DNA of 59,836 bases from the NCBI GenBank assembly GCA_020848995.1, contig JADLHA010000003.1, positions 1-59,836 on the forward strand. Direction: 5' to 3'. The position numbers were made by a program, and so were the translations under genes. The notes below the pieces were generated by a model. It did no database searches. It was not told the DNA's origin and saw only the letters and a program-made list of their open reading frames with translations. Source of the stretch: Saprospiraceae bacterium (GTDB lineage: Bacteria > Bacteroidota > Bacteroidia > Chitinophagales > Saprospiraceae). Positions 34,607 to 42,944 of the stretch are shown here, piece after piece (the first letter of the stretch is position 1; each line of letters opens with the position of its first letter).

Positions 34607-36991
34607 CTACCTGATCAGGGAAACTGAGCCTTTTACCTTTCCGCTGTCTCCGCAGGACCCACGCTCGTAAGTGGCATGGTAGAGGTAGGTTTCAACCGGG
34701 GACTGGCTGCCTTTGAACAAGCCGTCCCAGCCAGCGCCCAACCGGTCGGTTTCGAACACCTTCTGGCCCCAGCGGTTAAACACGGCCAACCCATATTTGC
34801 TGATGGCTCCAGGCTCCCGAACAAAGGGCTGGAACCGCTGGTTCTCCTGGACCTGCGAACTGGGGCTGAATACATTCGGAAACTGCAGTACACTTTCCTC
34901 GACGATGATGACCCTGAAATTCTGAATGCACGAGCCCACTGTTGCTGAATACAAGCCCGGACCTTTGACCCAAAGGGTGTCCGTGGTCTCTCCCGTTTCC
35001 CAAATCACGGGTTCGTCACCACCCGGTTTTACAACGGCAAGCGGAAGCGGAAAGGCATTGCATGAGTCGGCGACTTCCAACGTGCTTTCTTCGAGCAAAT
35101 GAATGTCGTAGCTGTAGACAAAACTGGACTGGCAGTAGCTGATGGTCACCTTATACGTGCCGGGCACTGTAACGACCCTTGCACCGTCGCGGCTGCCATC
35201 GTCCCAAAGGTAGCTTGCTCCTATGGCCTGAAAAGCCCAGATCGTGTCGGGATAACGGCAGAAATTATAACTGAAGTTCCGGTTGGGAAACACCGGCAAC
35301 TGCACCGTGTACTTAATCTGAAACGTGACTTCGCATTTGGTCACCGCAACCGTGTAGGTCCCCGGTCCCGTCACTTCAATGGATGCCGTGGTATCGCCGT
35401 TTTGCCAAAGGTATTTCGCGTCGGGGAACTGATCTATGGTAAGGCGGTATGGGTAGTCGCAGTTTTCGACGGCAAAGGTGAGATCGGGATAGGACTGGTA
35501 GCGAACGTCGTAGGTGATCACAGCAGACTTTCCGCAGTATTCAATGCGGACACTGTACTTTCCGGCTACCTTCACCCAGGTACCCTGCTGCGTAGATCCG
35601 TTGCTCCATTCGTAACGTGCGTTGGGTATGCGTATTCCCGGCAGGAAAACGGAGTCGCCCTTGCAGAGCACCGCGGGGATCTCGCCATCCTTCAGGTCGA
35701 ATTTCTCACAGACTCTTTGGAAGGTGACCGCTTCTTCAACGGCCAGAAAAGTGATTGGACTTGCCGCCATCAATGCGGCAGTGGCGCGCAACGTGTCCAT
35801 TTCGTCCATGGTCACGAAGCGGCGCAGCAGTGCGTTGAATTTACTGCTATCGCAAACGTCCAGGTTTTTGCTGGATTTGACGTTGAGTAAGCCTTTGGGC
35901 AGGGCGTCGTTACCCAGGGCCACGCATATGCCTACGTTGCCATCGTCGATCAATGCTGCGTGGTATTCCCGTACCGTATCGTCGGCTGGGAAATAGACCG
36001 ATTCGCGCACCCGGCCTCCGGCGTCGAGTTTATGAGCAATGACCACAGGCAGGCTGTCTCCGGGCAAGGTGTCTAGGCCGTGGTAGATCAGCGAGCGGCT
36101 GGCGTCCAGCAGCAGATGGTTATTCCCCGAACCAAATGCACTTGTTGTGGAAAGATTGCGAATGCGGTCGGACTCCCATTGAAAATTGCCGTTTTCATGA
36201 AGGGCTATGACCTGTTTATATCTCAACCTTCGCACCTGACCAGTATCCGGAACGGGGTCGAGGAAATCGGTGGCAAAAACCACCAGACTGTCGAGATGAA
36301 TCGCCGAATGCTCGTTCATACCCTGTTGCGGGAAGTTTCGAGCCCAGAGGTTGATGCCCGTGGTATCGTATCTGCGGACACCCGTTCCGTCGCCAACGAC
36401 GAAATTGCCATCTTCGAGCAATTGAACCCATTTCAATTGGCTGCTGTCGGTAAGACGCAGGGTCCAACGCGGCTGCAGGTCGCGCCCGAGCATGGCCACC
36501 CCCCCGGCCAGGGGAGCTCCGGTGTTTCCATAGCGGAAGCCCAGCAGAATATGGTCCTCGTCCAGCACAGAGATGCATGGATCGTCGTGCCAAGTGGCGC
36601 CCGGTACCCGGATGCGCTGGCTGGAACGTATGTTGGCGTTTAGGGTGAAAAATGCAAGGATGCTCGATGCATTCCCTTCCTGCAACCTGGCAACAATGAG
36701 GTAGTTGCGCTTGCCCAAATGCCGGACCTGAGCACTCGAAACGCGCGCACCCGCGGGCAATTTCAGGCGATGGCTCTGTTCAACTTCTCCGCAGTGGTCA
36801 AATTGCAACATGAACAAGCTGGAATCTTCACGGGTGACCAGGGCAAACCAGGCACCAAAATCATCTCCTGCTACGGTAACAGCTTTTGAAGCCAATGAAT
36901 CGCTGCGATCGATGAACTGAAGGGGCTGGGCAAGCAGTGGGAGGCAATAAAAAGTGAGCAATACAGGGATACAGGTCAGAAATTGGCGCAT
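34607..36991 (-). CDS. Large secreted protein with gliding-motility-type (type B) T9SS sorting domain
   Basis: About 794 residues from the ATG at 36991, which begins a good signal peptide (MRQFLTCIPVLLTFYCLPLL). The first 450 residues look like a beta-propeller or repeat-type region. They are followed by several PKD/Ig-like units of about 80 residues containing the repeated pattern YLWQNGDTTASIEV, YLWDDGSRDGARVV and YEWSNGSTQQGTW. The C-terminus is a type B (CHU_C) domain: FPNVFSPSSQ, FNRWGQKVFETDR, then WDGLFKG. It is divergent from the next T9SS gene and shares its promoter region. Substrate unknown. Confidence 0.88.
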   Translation of the reverse strand: MRQFLTCIPVLLTFYCLPLLAQPLQFIDRSDSLASKAVTVAGDDFGAWFALVTREDSSLFMLQFDHCGEVEQSHRLKLPAGARVSSAQVRHLGKRNYLIVARLQEGNASSILAFFTLNANIRSSQRIRVPGATWHDDPCISVLDEDHILLGFRYGNTGAPLAGGVAMLGRDLQPRWTLRLTDSSQLKWVQLLEDGNFVVGDGTGVRRYDTTGINLWARNFPQQGMNEHSAIHLDSLVVFATDFLDPVPDTGQVRRLRYKQVIALHENGNFQWESDRIRNLSTTSAFGSGNNHLLLDASRSLIYHGLDTLPGDSLPVVIAHKLDAGGRVRESVYFPADDTVREYHAALIDDGNVGICVALGNDALPKGLLNVKSSKNLDVCDSSKFNALLRRFVTMDEMDTLRATAALMAASPITFLAVEEAVTFQRVCEKFDLKDGEIPAVLCKGDSVFLPGIRIPNARYEWSNGSTQQGTWVKVAGKYSVRIEYCGKSAVITYDVRYQSYPDLTFAVENCDYPYRLTIDQFPDAKYLWQNGDTTASIEVTGPGTYTVAVTKCEVTFQIKYTVQLPVFPNRNFSYNFCRYPDTIWAFQAIGASYLWDDGSRDGARVVTVPGTYKVTISYCQSSFVYSYDIHLLEESTLEVADSCNAFPLPLAVVKPGGDEPVIWETGETTDTLWVKGPGLYSATVGSCIQNFRVIIVEESVLQFPNVFSPSSQVQENQRFQPFVREPGAISKYGLAVFNRWGQKVFETDRLGAGWDGLFKGSQSPVETYLYHATYERGSCGDSGKVKGSVSLIR

Positions 36992-37013
36992 GCGTTGTGC
37001 TTTAAACGAAGTG

Positions 37014-37085
37014 CAAAAATAGCGATTCACGGGGGGCCTTCCGGTCAAAATTTGGCACAAACCGCTCCCGTACCCGTTATCTTTG
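37014..37085. promoter_or_regulatory. Divergent promoter pair between two T9SS surface-protein genes
   Basis: For the minus-strand gene, TATTTTTG lies at 37014-37021 with its TTTG at 37046-37049 (24 bp apart). For the plus-strand gene, TTTG lies at 37051-37054 and TATCTTTG at 37078-37085 (23 bp apart). The two -33 elements are adjacent in CAAAATTTG, so the promoters share a core region. The plus-strand transcript would have a leader of about 120 nt. Confidence 0.5.
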
Positions 37086-37209
37086 TTTAACAACGGCAGA
37101 ATGGCCGGGCTGTTGCCGGAAGCTGACCGATTTTTGTACACTTTTTCCGAAAAATCCGGTCTTTACTCCACCCTGTACCGCCTGAACATTTGCCGCTCCT
37201 CAATTCTCC

Positions 37210-39573
37210 ATGGTCAACGCATCCCATTACCTGGTCGCCCTTTGCTGCATCCTCGTGCTGCAGCTTCTTGGTCAAAAGGGGTACCATATGGAAAGCTTGG
37301 CTTCAGTGCGACCTCCCGAACATTCCTCTTCCATCTGGGGTTACACGGACGATCAGGGCGTAGACTATGCGCTGCTCGGAACGACCCTGGGCCTGCGCAT
37401 ATACTCACTCGAAGATCCCCGCAAACCGGTGGAGCTCAGCTTCATTGTGGGCAATCCTTCAGCCTGGAGGGAAGTCAAGACGTCCGGAAACTTTGCTTAC
37501 GTCGTTACGGAAGGGGGTGGAGGCCTCCTGGCCATTGACCTTAGCGCACCCAGGGATTCTTTGCCCTACCGCTTCATCAAAAAGGTGCGGGATCAGCATG
37601 GAGCTGAATTTACCCTTGAGTCTGCCCATACCCTCTTCGTCGACGAACGCGGAAGGATCTTCCTCGCCGGAGCCAGGCCCGTCGGATATGGGTTTGCCAT
37701 ACTCGACCCGTCGAATGACCCTTTTGACCCGGTTCTGCTCGGCGAATCCAGCGAAACCTACCATCATGAAGTCTTCGTCCTCCGGGATACGCTCTTTGCC
37801 GCCGAGCTTTTCAATGGAGCCTTCAGCATTTGGAGCCTTGCCGACCCTCAAAAGCCCCTACGTCTGACCGACCAGCCGACGGGTGGCCATTTCGCGCATT
37901 CTGTGTGGAAGGAGCCCAATCGCCAGGTGCTCTACACCACCGACGAAGTGGAAGGAACGGCTATTGAAGTTTGGGACCTCAGCCAGGCAGATCGAATCAT
38001 CCGGGCAGCAGGCTTCCGGCTATACGGCCCCCCTTCCATACCACACAATGTGTTTTACCACCAGGAGCGTCTGTACGTTTCGCATTACACGCAAGGGTTG
38101 CGGATACTCGACGTCCGCGATCCATACAACCCGGTCGAAGTGGCCTGGTACGATACCCACGAAGCATACCACTCCGGATTTCATGGCTGTTGGTCTGCAT
38201 ACCCATTTTTTGCATCGGGGCTGGTCATCGCTTCCGATATTGAAAACGGCTTGTTCGTCCTGCACTACGACAAAAACGCAGCGGCCACCCTCCACCTGGA
38301 CGTTCGTTCGTCTTCCGACAGCCTCCCCATCCCCAATGCCCACATCGCCCTGGTCCGCGCAGGACACCGCACCGAAACGCAGACCAATGCCTCTGGCAGG
38401 GCCCGCACCGGTTTTGCTGAAACCGACAGCATCCTCCTTCAAGTCAGTAAAAAGGGATACCGGCCTTACCTCGAAACCCTGACCCTGAGCAAAGACACGA
38501 TAACGCTGCGCACCATTTTCCTGAATGAACTCCCACGCCACACAGTGCGCGTCAGGGTCACAGACGGACGATCTGGCGAACCACTCGAAGCTGTACATGC
38601 AGCGCTCCTCAACGCCGACTTTCTGTATCGTTCCACCACCCCCGGCACAGGCATGGCGGACTTTGGTGAGGCTCATGAGGGAACCTGGACGTTGTCCTTA
38701 GCCAAATGGGGATACGCTTCAGCCAGCTTAAACGGCATCGACTTGCGGTCGGATACCCTACTGGAATTAACCTTGTTCCCGGGCTACGACGATGACTTTC
38801 TGCATGACCTCGGCTGGACCAGTGCTTCGGACGATCCTGCCGTTTCATGGAGCCGGGAAGACCTTGGCTCCCTGGGATTTTCCTCCAGCAATTTTCCGAC
38901 CCGCGACGTATCCGGCGATGCTGGAGAATACTGTTATTTTACCAACAACTACGACGCGTCGGATACGGCTTTCAACCTAAAGGGCCTGTTGGTGCTCCGT
39001 TCCCCGCCCATGGACCTAAGCAAATGGGAAGCTGTTGAGATTGCTTACCAGGCTTGGGCTTATGGCGGGTATGCTTCCACAAAACAATGTGTGCTGCGTC
39101 TGAATGACAGCATTTATGTACTGGAAACCATTCCCGAAAACCTCAGCGGCCAGTTCAATCCAAGGTCCGTTTGGAGGGTAGATCTGGGAGGCGAACGACG
39201 CGACTCCGTGCATTTCGAAGTCTGGCTCTACAACCATCCCGACAGTTTTTACCATAGCATCCGGTTGTTGGCTGCCTTGGATGCGTTTAGCTGCAAAGGT
39301 GTTCCCGTTTTTATCCGCCAGCCTCCTGGTGACTATGGATGCAGGCTATGGCCCAACCCCGTATTCGACCGAATGTTCGTTGCCCCCTGCCAGGAGGAGC
39401 AGCAGGTATTGCGCATCGTAGACAGCCAGGGCCGTGAAAGGGTTCGCAGGCCGCATTCCCGCGAAAACACCAGCATCCTGGACTTAACGGACCTGGAGCA
39501 GGGATACTACCATTTGCAAGCCCTGCCCTCCGGACGTTCGCATGGATTCATCAAAATCGGGATGCGGCACTGA
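37210..39573 (+). CDS. Choice-of-anchor-B / LVIVD-type secreted protein with T9SS sorting domain
   Basis: 787 residues with a signal peptide ([20 protein letters not shown]). Residues 30-350 form a propeller of LVIVD-like repeats ([49 protein letters not shown]) as in the choice-of-anchor B family, with several His residues in the central pocket. Two carboxypeptidase-regulatory-like beta-sandwiches follow (about 360-530), then a jelly-roll-like region (about 540-690). The C-terminal type A sorting domain is [13 protein letters not shown] to [14 protein letters not shown]. Catalytic residues are not recognised. Confidence 0.87.
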   Translation: MVNASHYLVALCCILVLQLLGQKGYHMESLASVRPPEHSSSIWGYTDDQGVDYALLGTTLGLRIYSLEDPRKPVELSFIVGNPSAWREVKTSGNFAYVVTEGGGGLLAIDLSAPRDSLPYRFIKKVRDQHGAEFTLESAHTLFVDERGRIFLAGARPVGYGFAILDPSNDPFDPVLLGESSETYHHEVFVLRDTLFAAELFNGAFSIWSLADPQKPLRLTDQPTGGHFAHSVWKEPNRQVLYTTDEVEGTAIEVWDLSQADRIIRAAGFRLYGPPSIPHNVFYHQERLYVSHYTQGLRILDVRDPYNPVEVAWYDTHEAYHSGFHGCWSAYPFFASGLVIASDIENGLFVLHYDKNAAATLHLDVRSSSDSLPIPNAHIALVRAGHRTETQTNASGRARTGFAETDSILLQVSKKGYRPYLETLTLSKDTITLRTIFLNELPRHTVRVRVTDGRSGEPLEAVHAALLNADFLYRSTTPGTGMADFGEAHEGTWTLSLAKWGYASASLNGIDLRSDTLLELTLFPGYDDDFLHDLGWTSASDDPAVSWSREDLGSLGFSSSNFPTRDVSGDAGEYCYFTNNYDASDTAFNLKGLLVLRSPPMDLSKWEAVEIAYQAWAYGGYASTKQCVLRLNDSIYVLETIPENLSGQFNPRSVWRVDLGGERRDSVHFEVWLYNHPDSFYHSIRLLAALDAFSCKGVPVFIRQPPGDYGCRLWPNPVFDRMFVAPCQEEQQVLRIVDSQGRERVRRPHSRENTSILDLTDLEQGYYHLQALPSGRSHGFIKIGMRH

Positions 39574-39592
39574 TTTTCGAAAGCCGGCATCA

Positions 39593-39600
39593 TACCTTTG
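39593..39600 (+). promoter_or_regulatory. Putative -7 element of fumC
   Basis: TACCTTTG fits TAnnTTTG, ends 22 bp before the fumC ATG at 39623, and lies just after the preceding stop codon. No clear -33 TTG. Confidence 0.5.
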
Positions 39601-39622
39601 CCCTCCAAACCGGCATGATCAT

Positions 39623-41020
39623 ATGGCTTACCGAAAAGAAAAAGACACCATGGGCATCGTTGAGGTGCCCGCCAACGCATACTGGGGTGCACAGACGCAG
39701 CGCTCCATCGAAAATTTCCGGATCGCACGAGAAACAGACCGCATGCCCATCGAGGTGATCCGCGCCTTTGCCGTGCTCAAAAAAGCGGCAGCTCTTGCCA
39801 ATGTGGATGCCGGCGTACTGGACCCGGAAAAATGTGCGCTCATCGGCCGCGTATGCGACGAGATCCTGGAAGGTAAACTCGACGACCAGTTTCCCCTGGT
39901 CATTTGGCAGACCGGGTCGGGCACCCAAAGCAACATGAATGCCAACGAGGTCATCGCTTACCGGGGCCATGTGCTAAACGGCGGATCCCTGCTCGATGAA
40001 AAAAAGGCGCTCCATCCGAACGACGACGTAAACAAATCGCAATCGAGCAACGACACCTTCCCTACGGCGATGCACATTGCAGCATACCGGATGTTGGCTG
40101 ACAAGACGCTGCCTGGTTTGCGAACCTTGCAGCAGACCCTCGCCGAAAAAGCAAAGGCCTTCCGGAGCATCGTCAAAATCGGGCGCACGCACCTGATGGA
40201 TGCCACCCCGTTGACCCTCGGGCAGGAATTTTCCGGTTATGCATCACAACTCAGCCACGGCATCCGCGCCATTGAAGCCAGTTTGGACCACCTCTCAGAA
40301 CTTGCTCTTGGCGGTACTGCGGTGGGCACCGGCATCAATGCCCCGGCCGGCTATGCGGATAATGTGGCGCGGCATATTGCTGCACTGACGGGATTGCCCT
40401 TCCGGAGCGCAGAAAACAAATTTGAAGCGCTGGCGGCCCACGATGCCCTTGTCGCTGCCCACGGGGCTTTAAAAACCGTGGCGTGCAGCCTGATGAAAAT
40501 CGCCAACGACATCCGCTTGCTCGCATCCGGGCCACGGTGCGGCATCGGCGAACTTCACATTCCCGACAACGAACCCGGATCTTCGATCATGCCCGGCAAG
40601 GTCAATCCCACGCAATGCGAAGCCATGACCATGGTAGCGGCACAGGTTTTGGGCAATGATGTGGCCATCAACATCGGCGGTGCCACCGGCCATTTTGAAC
40701 TCAACGTTTTTAAACCGCTGATGATCCACAACTTTTTGCACTCGGCAAAACTGATCGGTGACGTCTGTGTCTCTTTCAACGACAAATGTGCGGCAGGGAT
40801 CCAGGCCATCCCAGAACAAATCCGCAAGCACCTCGACAACTCTCTGATGCTCGTCACTGCGCTCAATCCCAAGATCGGCTATTACAAAGCGGCTGAAATT
40901 GCGCAAACGGCCCACCGCCAAGGCAAGACACTGCGCCAGGTAGCTGTTGAACTCGGCTATCTGACGGAAGGCGAGTTTGACCAATGGGTTGTGCCTGAGA
41001 ACATGGTCGGCGAGATCTGA
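39623..41020 (+). CDS. fumC: Class II fumarate hydratase
   Basis: Interconverts fumarate and malate in the TCA cycle without an iron-sulfur cluster. About 465 residues from the ATG at 39623 ([20 protein letters not shown]). Signature motifs are [17 protein letters not shown], the catalytic His region [17 protein letters not shown], and the mobile loop [15 protein letters not shown], which carries the catalytic Ser. The length and motifs favour fumarase over aspartase or argininosuccinate lyase. It overlaps the start of the M16 protease frame. Confidence 0.96.
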   Translation: MAYRKEKDTMGIVEVPANAYWGAQTQRSIENFRIARETDRMPIEVIRAFAVLKKAAALANVDAGVLDPEKCALIGRVCDEILEGKLDDQFPLVIWQTGSGTQSNMNANEVIAYRGHVLNGGSLLDEKKALHPNDDVNKSQSSNDTFPTAMHIAAYRMLADKTLPGLRTLQQTLAEKAKAFRSIVKIGRTHLMDATPLTLGQEFSGYASQLSHGIRAIEASLDHLSELALGGTAVGTGINAPAGYADNVARHIAALTGLPFRSAENKFEALAAHDALVAAHGALKTVACSLMKIANDIRLLASGPRCGIGELHIPDNEPGSSIMPGKVNPTQCEAMTMVAAQVLGNDVAINIGGATGHFELNVFKPLMIHNFLHSAKLIGDVCVSFNDKCAAGIQAIPEQIRKHLDNSLMLVTALNPKIGYYKAAEIAQTAHRQGKTLRQVAVELGYLTEGEFDQWVVPENMVGEI

Positions 41021-42299
41021 TTCAAAACGGCGCAAGCTGAGACAGCAAAACCTCATACCGGATTTTCAAAGCCACGTCCTCGACAACGGGCTCACCGTGC
41101 TCCTGCAGGCAGATGCCTCTACTGCCCTGGTAGCGGTGTGTGTGCTTTACAAAGCGGGTTCCCGGGATGAACGCCCCGGAAAGACCGGTATCGCTCACCT
41201 GTTTGAACACCTCATGTTCTCGAATTGCGGACCGGGTGTCGATTTCGACACCCTGCTGCAAAATGCTGGAGGCGACTGCAACGCGTTCACCACAACGGAT
41301 ACGACTCAATATTATTCCATTGCGCCCGCCGGCCAACTCGGCCTGATGCTTGCCCTGGAAGCCAACCGGATCGGTGGCTACCGCGTCTCGAAGAAAGATT
41401 TCCTCACCCAGCGCCGGGTAGTGTTGGAGGAGTTCAGCGAATCCCACCTCAACAATCCCTACGGCATGTTCAGCCATGAACTGATGGCCCTTGCTTACGA
41501 GACCCATCCCTACCGATGGCCCGTGATTGGGGAGAGTCCGGAAGTGCTGGAGCAACTCCAGACATCGGACGCTGAGGATTTTTACCACCGATTTTACCAT
41601 CCGTCCAATGCAATCCTCGTTATCACCGGGCGATTTGAACCTGATTCAGCGATGGCGCTGGTCGTTCAGCATTTTGGTCATCTCGCGCCGGGGGAAACAC
41701 CAGCGCGCGACTACCCTGCAGAAAGTAAACTAACAAACGTTCGTTCGAAGACAATATGCCGGGACGTACCGGAAGAAGGATTTTACTATGCGTTTCCATG
41801 CTGCGCAAGAACCGATCCCGATTTTTACGCACTTGACTTTCTCACCGACGCACTTTCGGAGGGTAAAAGCAGCCTGCTCTACCGCATCCTCAAGAAGGAA
41901 CGCATGATTTGTTCATCCATCGATTGCTACCTCACGGCAACACGGGATCCGGGCCTTGTCATCGTCGAAGGAAAAATTGCTCCGGGCCACCACATAGAAT
42001 CTGCCGAGGCTGCATTTTGGGAAATTATTGCCGGGCTAAGAAGCGAGCCCCTCGATGCCCGGTCTATGGAGAAATACCGCAATAAAAATGAAAGCGCCTA
42101 CTTTTTTAGCCAGTTAGGTCTGATGAACCAGGCGCTCAACCTGTCTTACGCAGCCTGGCTGGGAAATCCACAACTGGTTTACACCGAATACGAAAATTAT
42201 GCCCGGCTGAAGGCAGAAGACATCCGCAATGCTGCTGAACGGTATTTTCCATCAGACCGCTACTGCAGTCTGTACTACAGATTTCCAGACCCTTCCTAA
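40977..42299 (+). CDS. M16 family zinc metalloprotease (single domain pair)
   Basis: About 440 residues with the inverted zinc motif HLFEH, followed by the downstream Glu in [16 protein letters not shown], so the active site is intact. The family cleaves peptides or processes propeptides. The N-terminal domain starts [12 protein letters not shown]-like ([15 protein letters not shown]). No ATG or GTG lies upstream of the domain in this frame. The plausible starts are TTG at 40977 or 40989, inside the end of fumC, which implies translational coupling. Bacteroidota often have a second, inactive M16 gene next to the active one; here none is recognisable. A palindrome copy is inside the gene. Confidence 0.85.
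   Translation: MTNGLCLRTWSARSDSKRRKLRQQNLIPDFQSHVLDNGLTVLLQADASTALVAVCVLYKAGSRDERPGKTGIAHLFEHLMFSNCGPGVDFDTLLQNAGGDCNAFTTTDTTQYYSIAPAGQLGLMLALEANRIGGYRVSKKDFLTQRRVVLEEFSESHLNNPYGMFSHELMALAYETHPYRWPVIGESPEVLEQLQTSDAEDFYHRFYHPSNAILVITGRFEPDSAMALVVQHFGHLAPGETPARDYPAESKLTNVRSKTICRDVPEEGFYYAFPCCARTDPDFYALDFLTDALSEGKSSLLYRILKKERMICSSIDCYLTATRDPGLVIVEGKIAPGHHIESAEAAFWEIIAGLRSEPLDARSMEKYRNKNESAYFFSQLGLMNQALNLSYAAWLGNPQLVYTEYENYARLKAEDIRNAAERYFPSDRYCSLYYRFPDPS
41728..41745. repeat. Palindrome copy inside the M16 protease gene
   Basis: AACTAACAAACGTTCGTT matches 14 of 16 arm positions. It is read as K-L-T-N-V-R-S, the same codon register as the metG copies. Confidence 0.6.
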
Positions 42300-42897
42300 C
42301 AAAGCATCCGGCCCGTAACCTACAGGGATATCCCATTTCTTCACTCCCGGATACCCTTCTGGCAGTCTCCAAGGATGTGCCTAATGACAATCATCCCTTG
42401 CACGCAATGCAACTCTCCTGAGGCATCTGCCCCTTCCTGCCATTCGTACACAGTAACTTGGTTGTTGCATTGCTTTTCTGCAATGAACGCAGCGAACCAA
42501 TGCTTATATGAAATGCATCTATCCGCCAGTTCGCTTCAAATTCTTCATTCCCGCTTCCAGAGGATAACCATTGGATGCGTGGCTTCACGCACTTTCTCAA
42601 TGACATCCCGGGAGCTACCGGATTATCATTCCATCAACTTGTTCCTTTCTCCGGTTTCCCATAACCGGTAGCTGTAAAGGTAAGCTGTTTGGCACGACAC
42701 AGCCCCTGCCTGCTGACTGTCCCAAGACAGATCCGACTAAGGGTCTTAAGGGGTAGGAAATGATTCTGCCAAATCGCGGGCAACTTGGCGAAACAGAGAA
42801 TGGGCAGAGCGATTCGCTTCAGGCCGTTCATAAAAGTCCATTCAGATTCATGTCAACAGCCGAGACTTCAGGATCAAAACAATAACAATTGCTCTTA

Positions 42898-42915
42898 AAC
42901 TAACGCATGTTAGTT
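42898..42915. repeat. Palindrome copy just upstream of a -7 box
   Basis: AACTAACGCATGTTAGTT matches 15 of 16 arm positions, one of the two best copies. It is intergenic and ends 2 bp before TATATTTG, where a repressor or activator would sit. Confidence 0.65.
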
Positions 42916-42916
42916 A

Positions 42917-42924
42917 TATATTTG
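42917..42924 (+). promoter_or_regulatory. Orphan plus-strand -7 element, antisense to the parC 3-prime end
   Basis: TATATTTG fits TAnnTTTG. Downstream on the plus strand there is no gene until 45964, so a transcript from here would run antisense into the parC 3-prime end. Its TTG (42889-42891) is 25 bp away, slightly long. Confidence 0.35.
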
Positions 42925-42944
42925 CAGCTCGATAAACGAAGAAG

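Larger units (their letters stand above)
42300..42944. other. Intergenic region, possible decayed gene, with palindrome and orphan promoter
   Basis: About 645 bp between the M16 stop and the parC stop. No open frame here looks like a real gene. On the minus strand, fragments in different frames read like protein (for example VIEKVREATHPMVILWKRE) but are broken by stops, so a decayed gene is possible. A small hairpin CATTGC/GCAATG lies at about 42467-42484. A palindrome copy (42898-42915) is followed by TATATTTG on the plus strand at 42917-42924. Confidence 0.45.

Noticed and set aside
42375-42671. Possible gene between the M16 protease and parC
   Set aside because: Composition is not protein-like; fragments in other frames look like decay, so it is only noted as intergenic.
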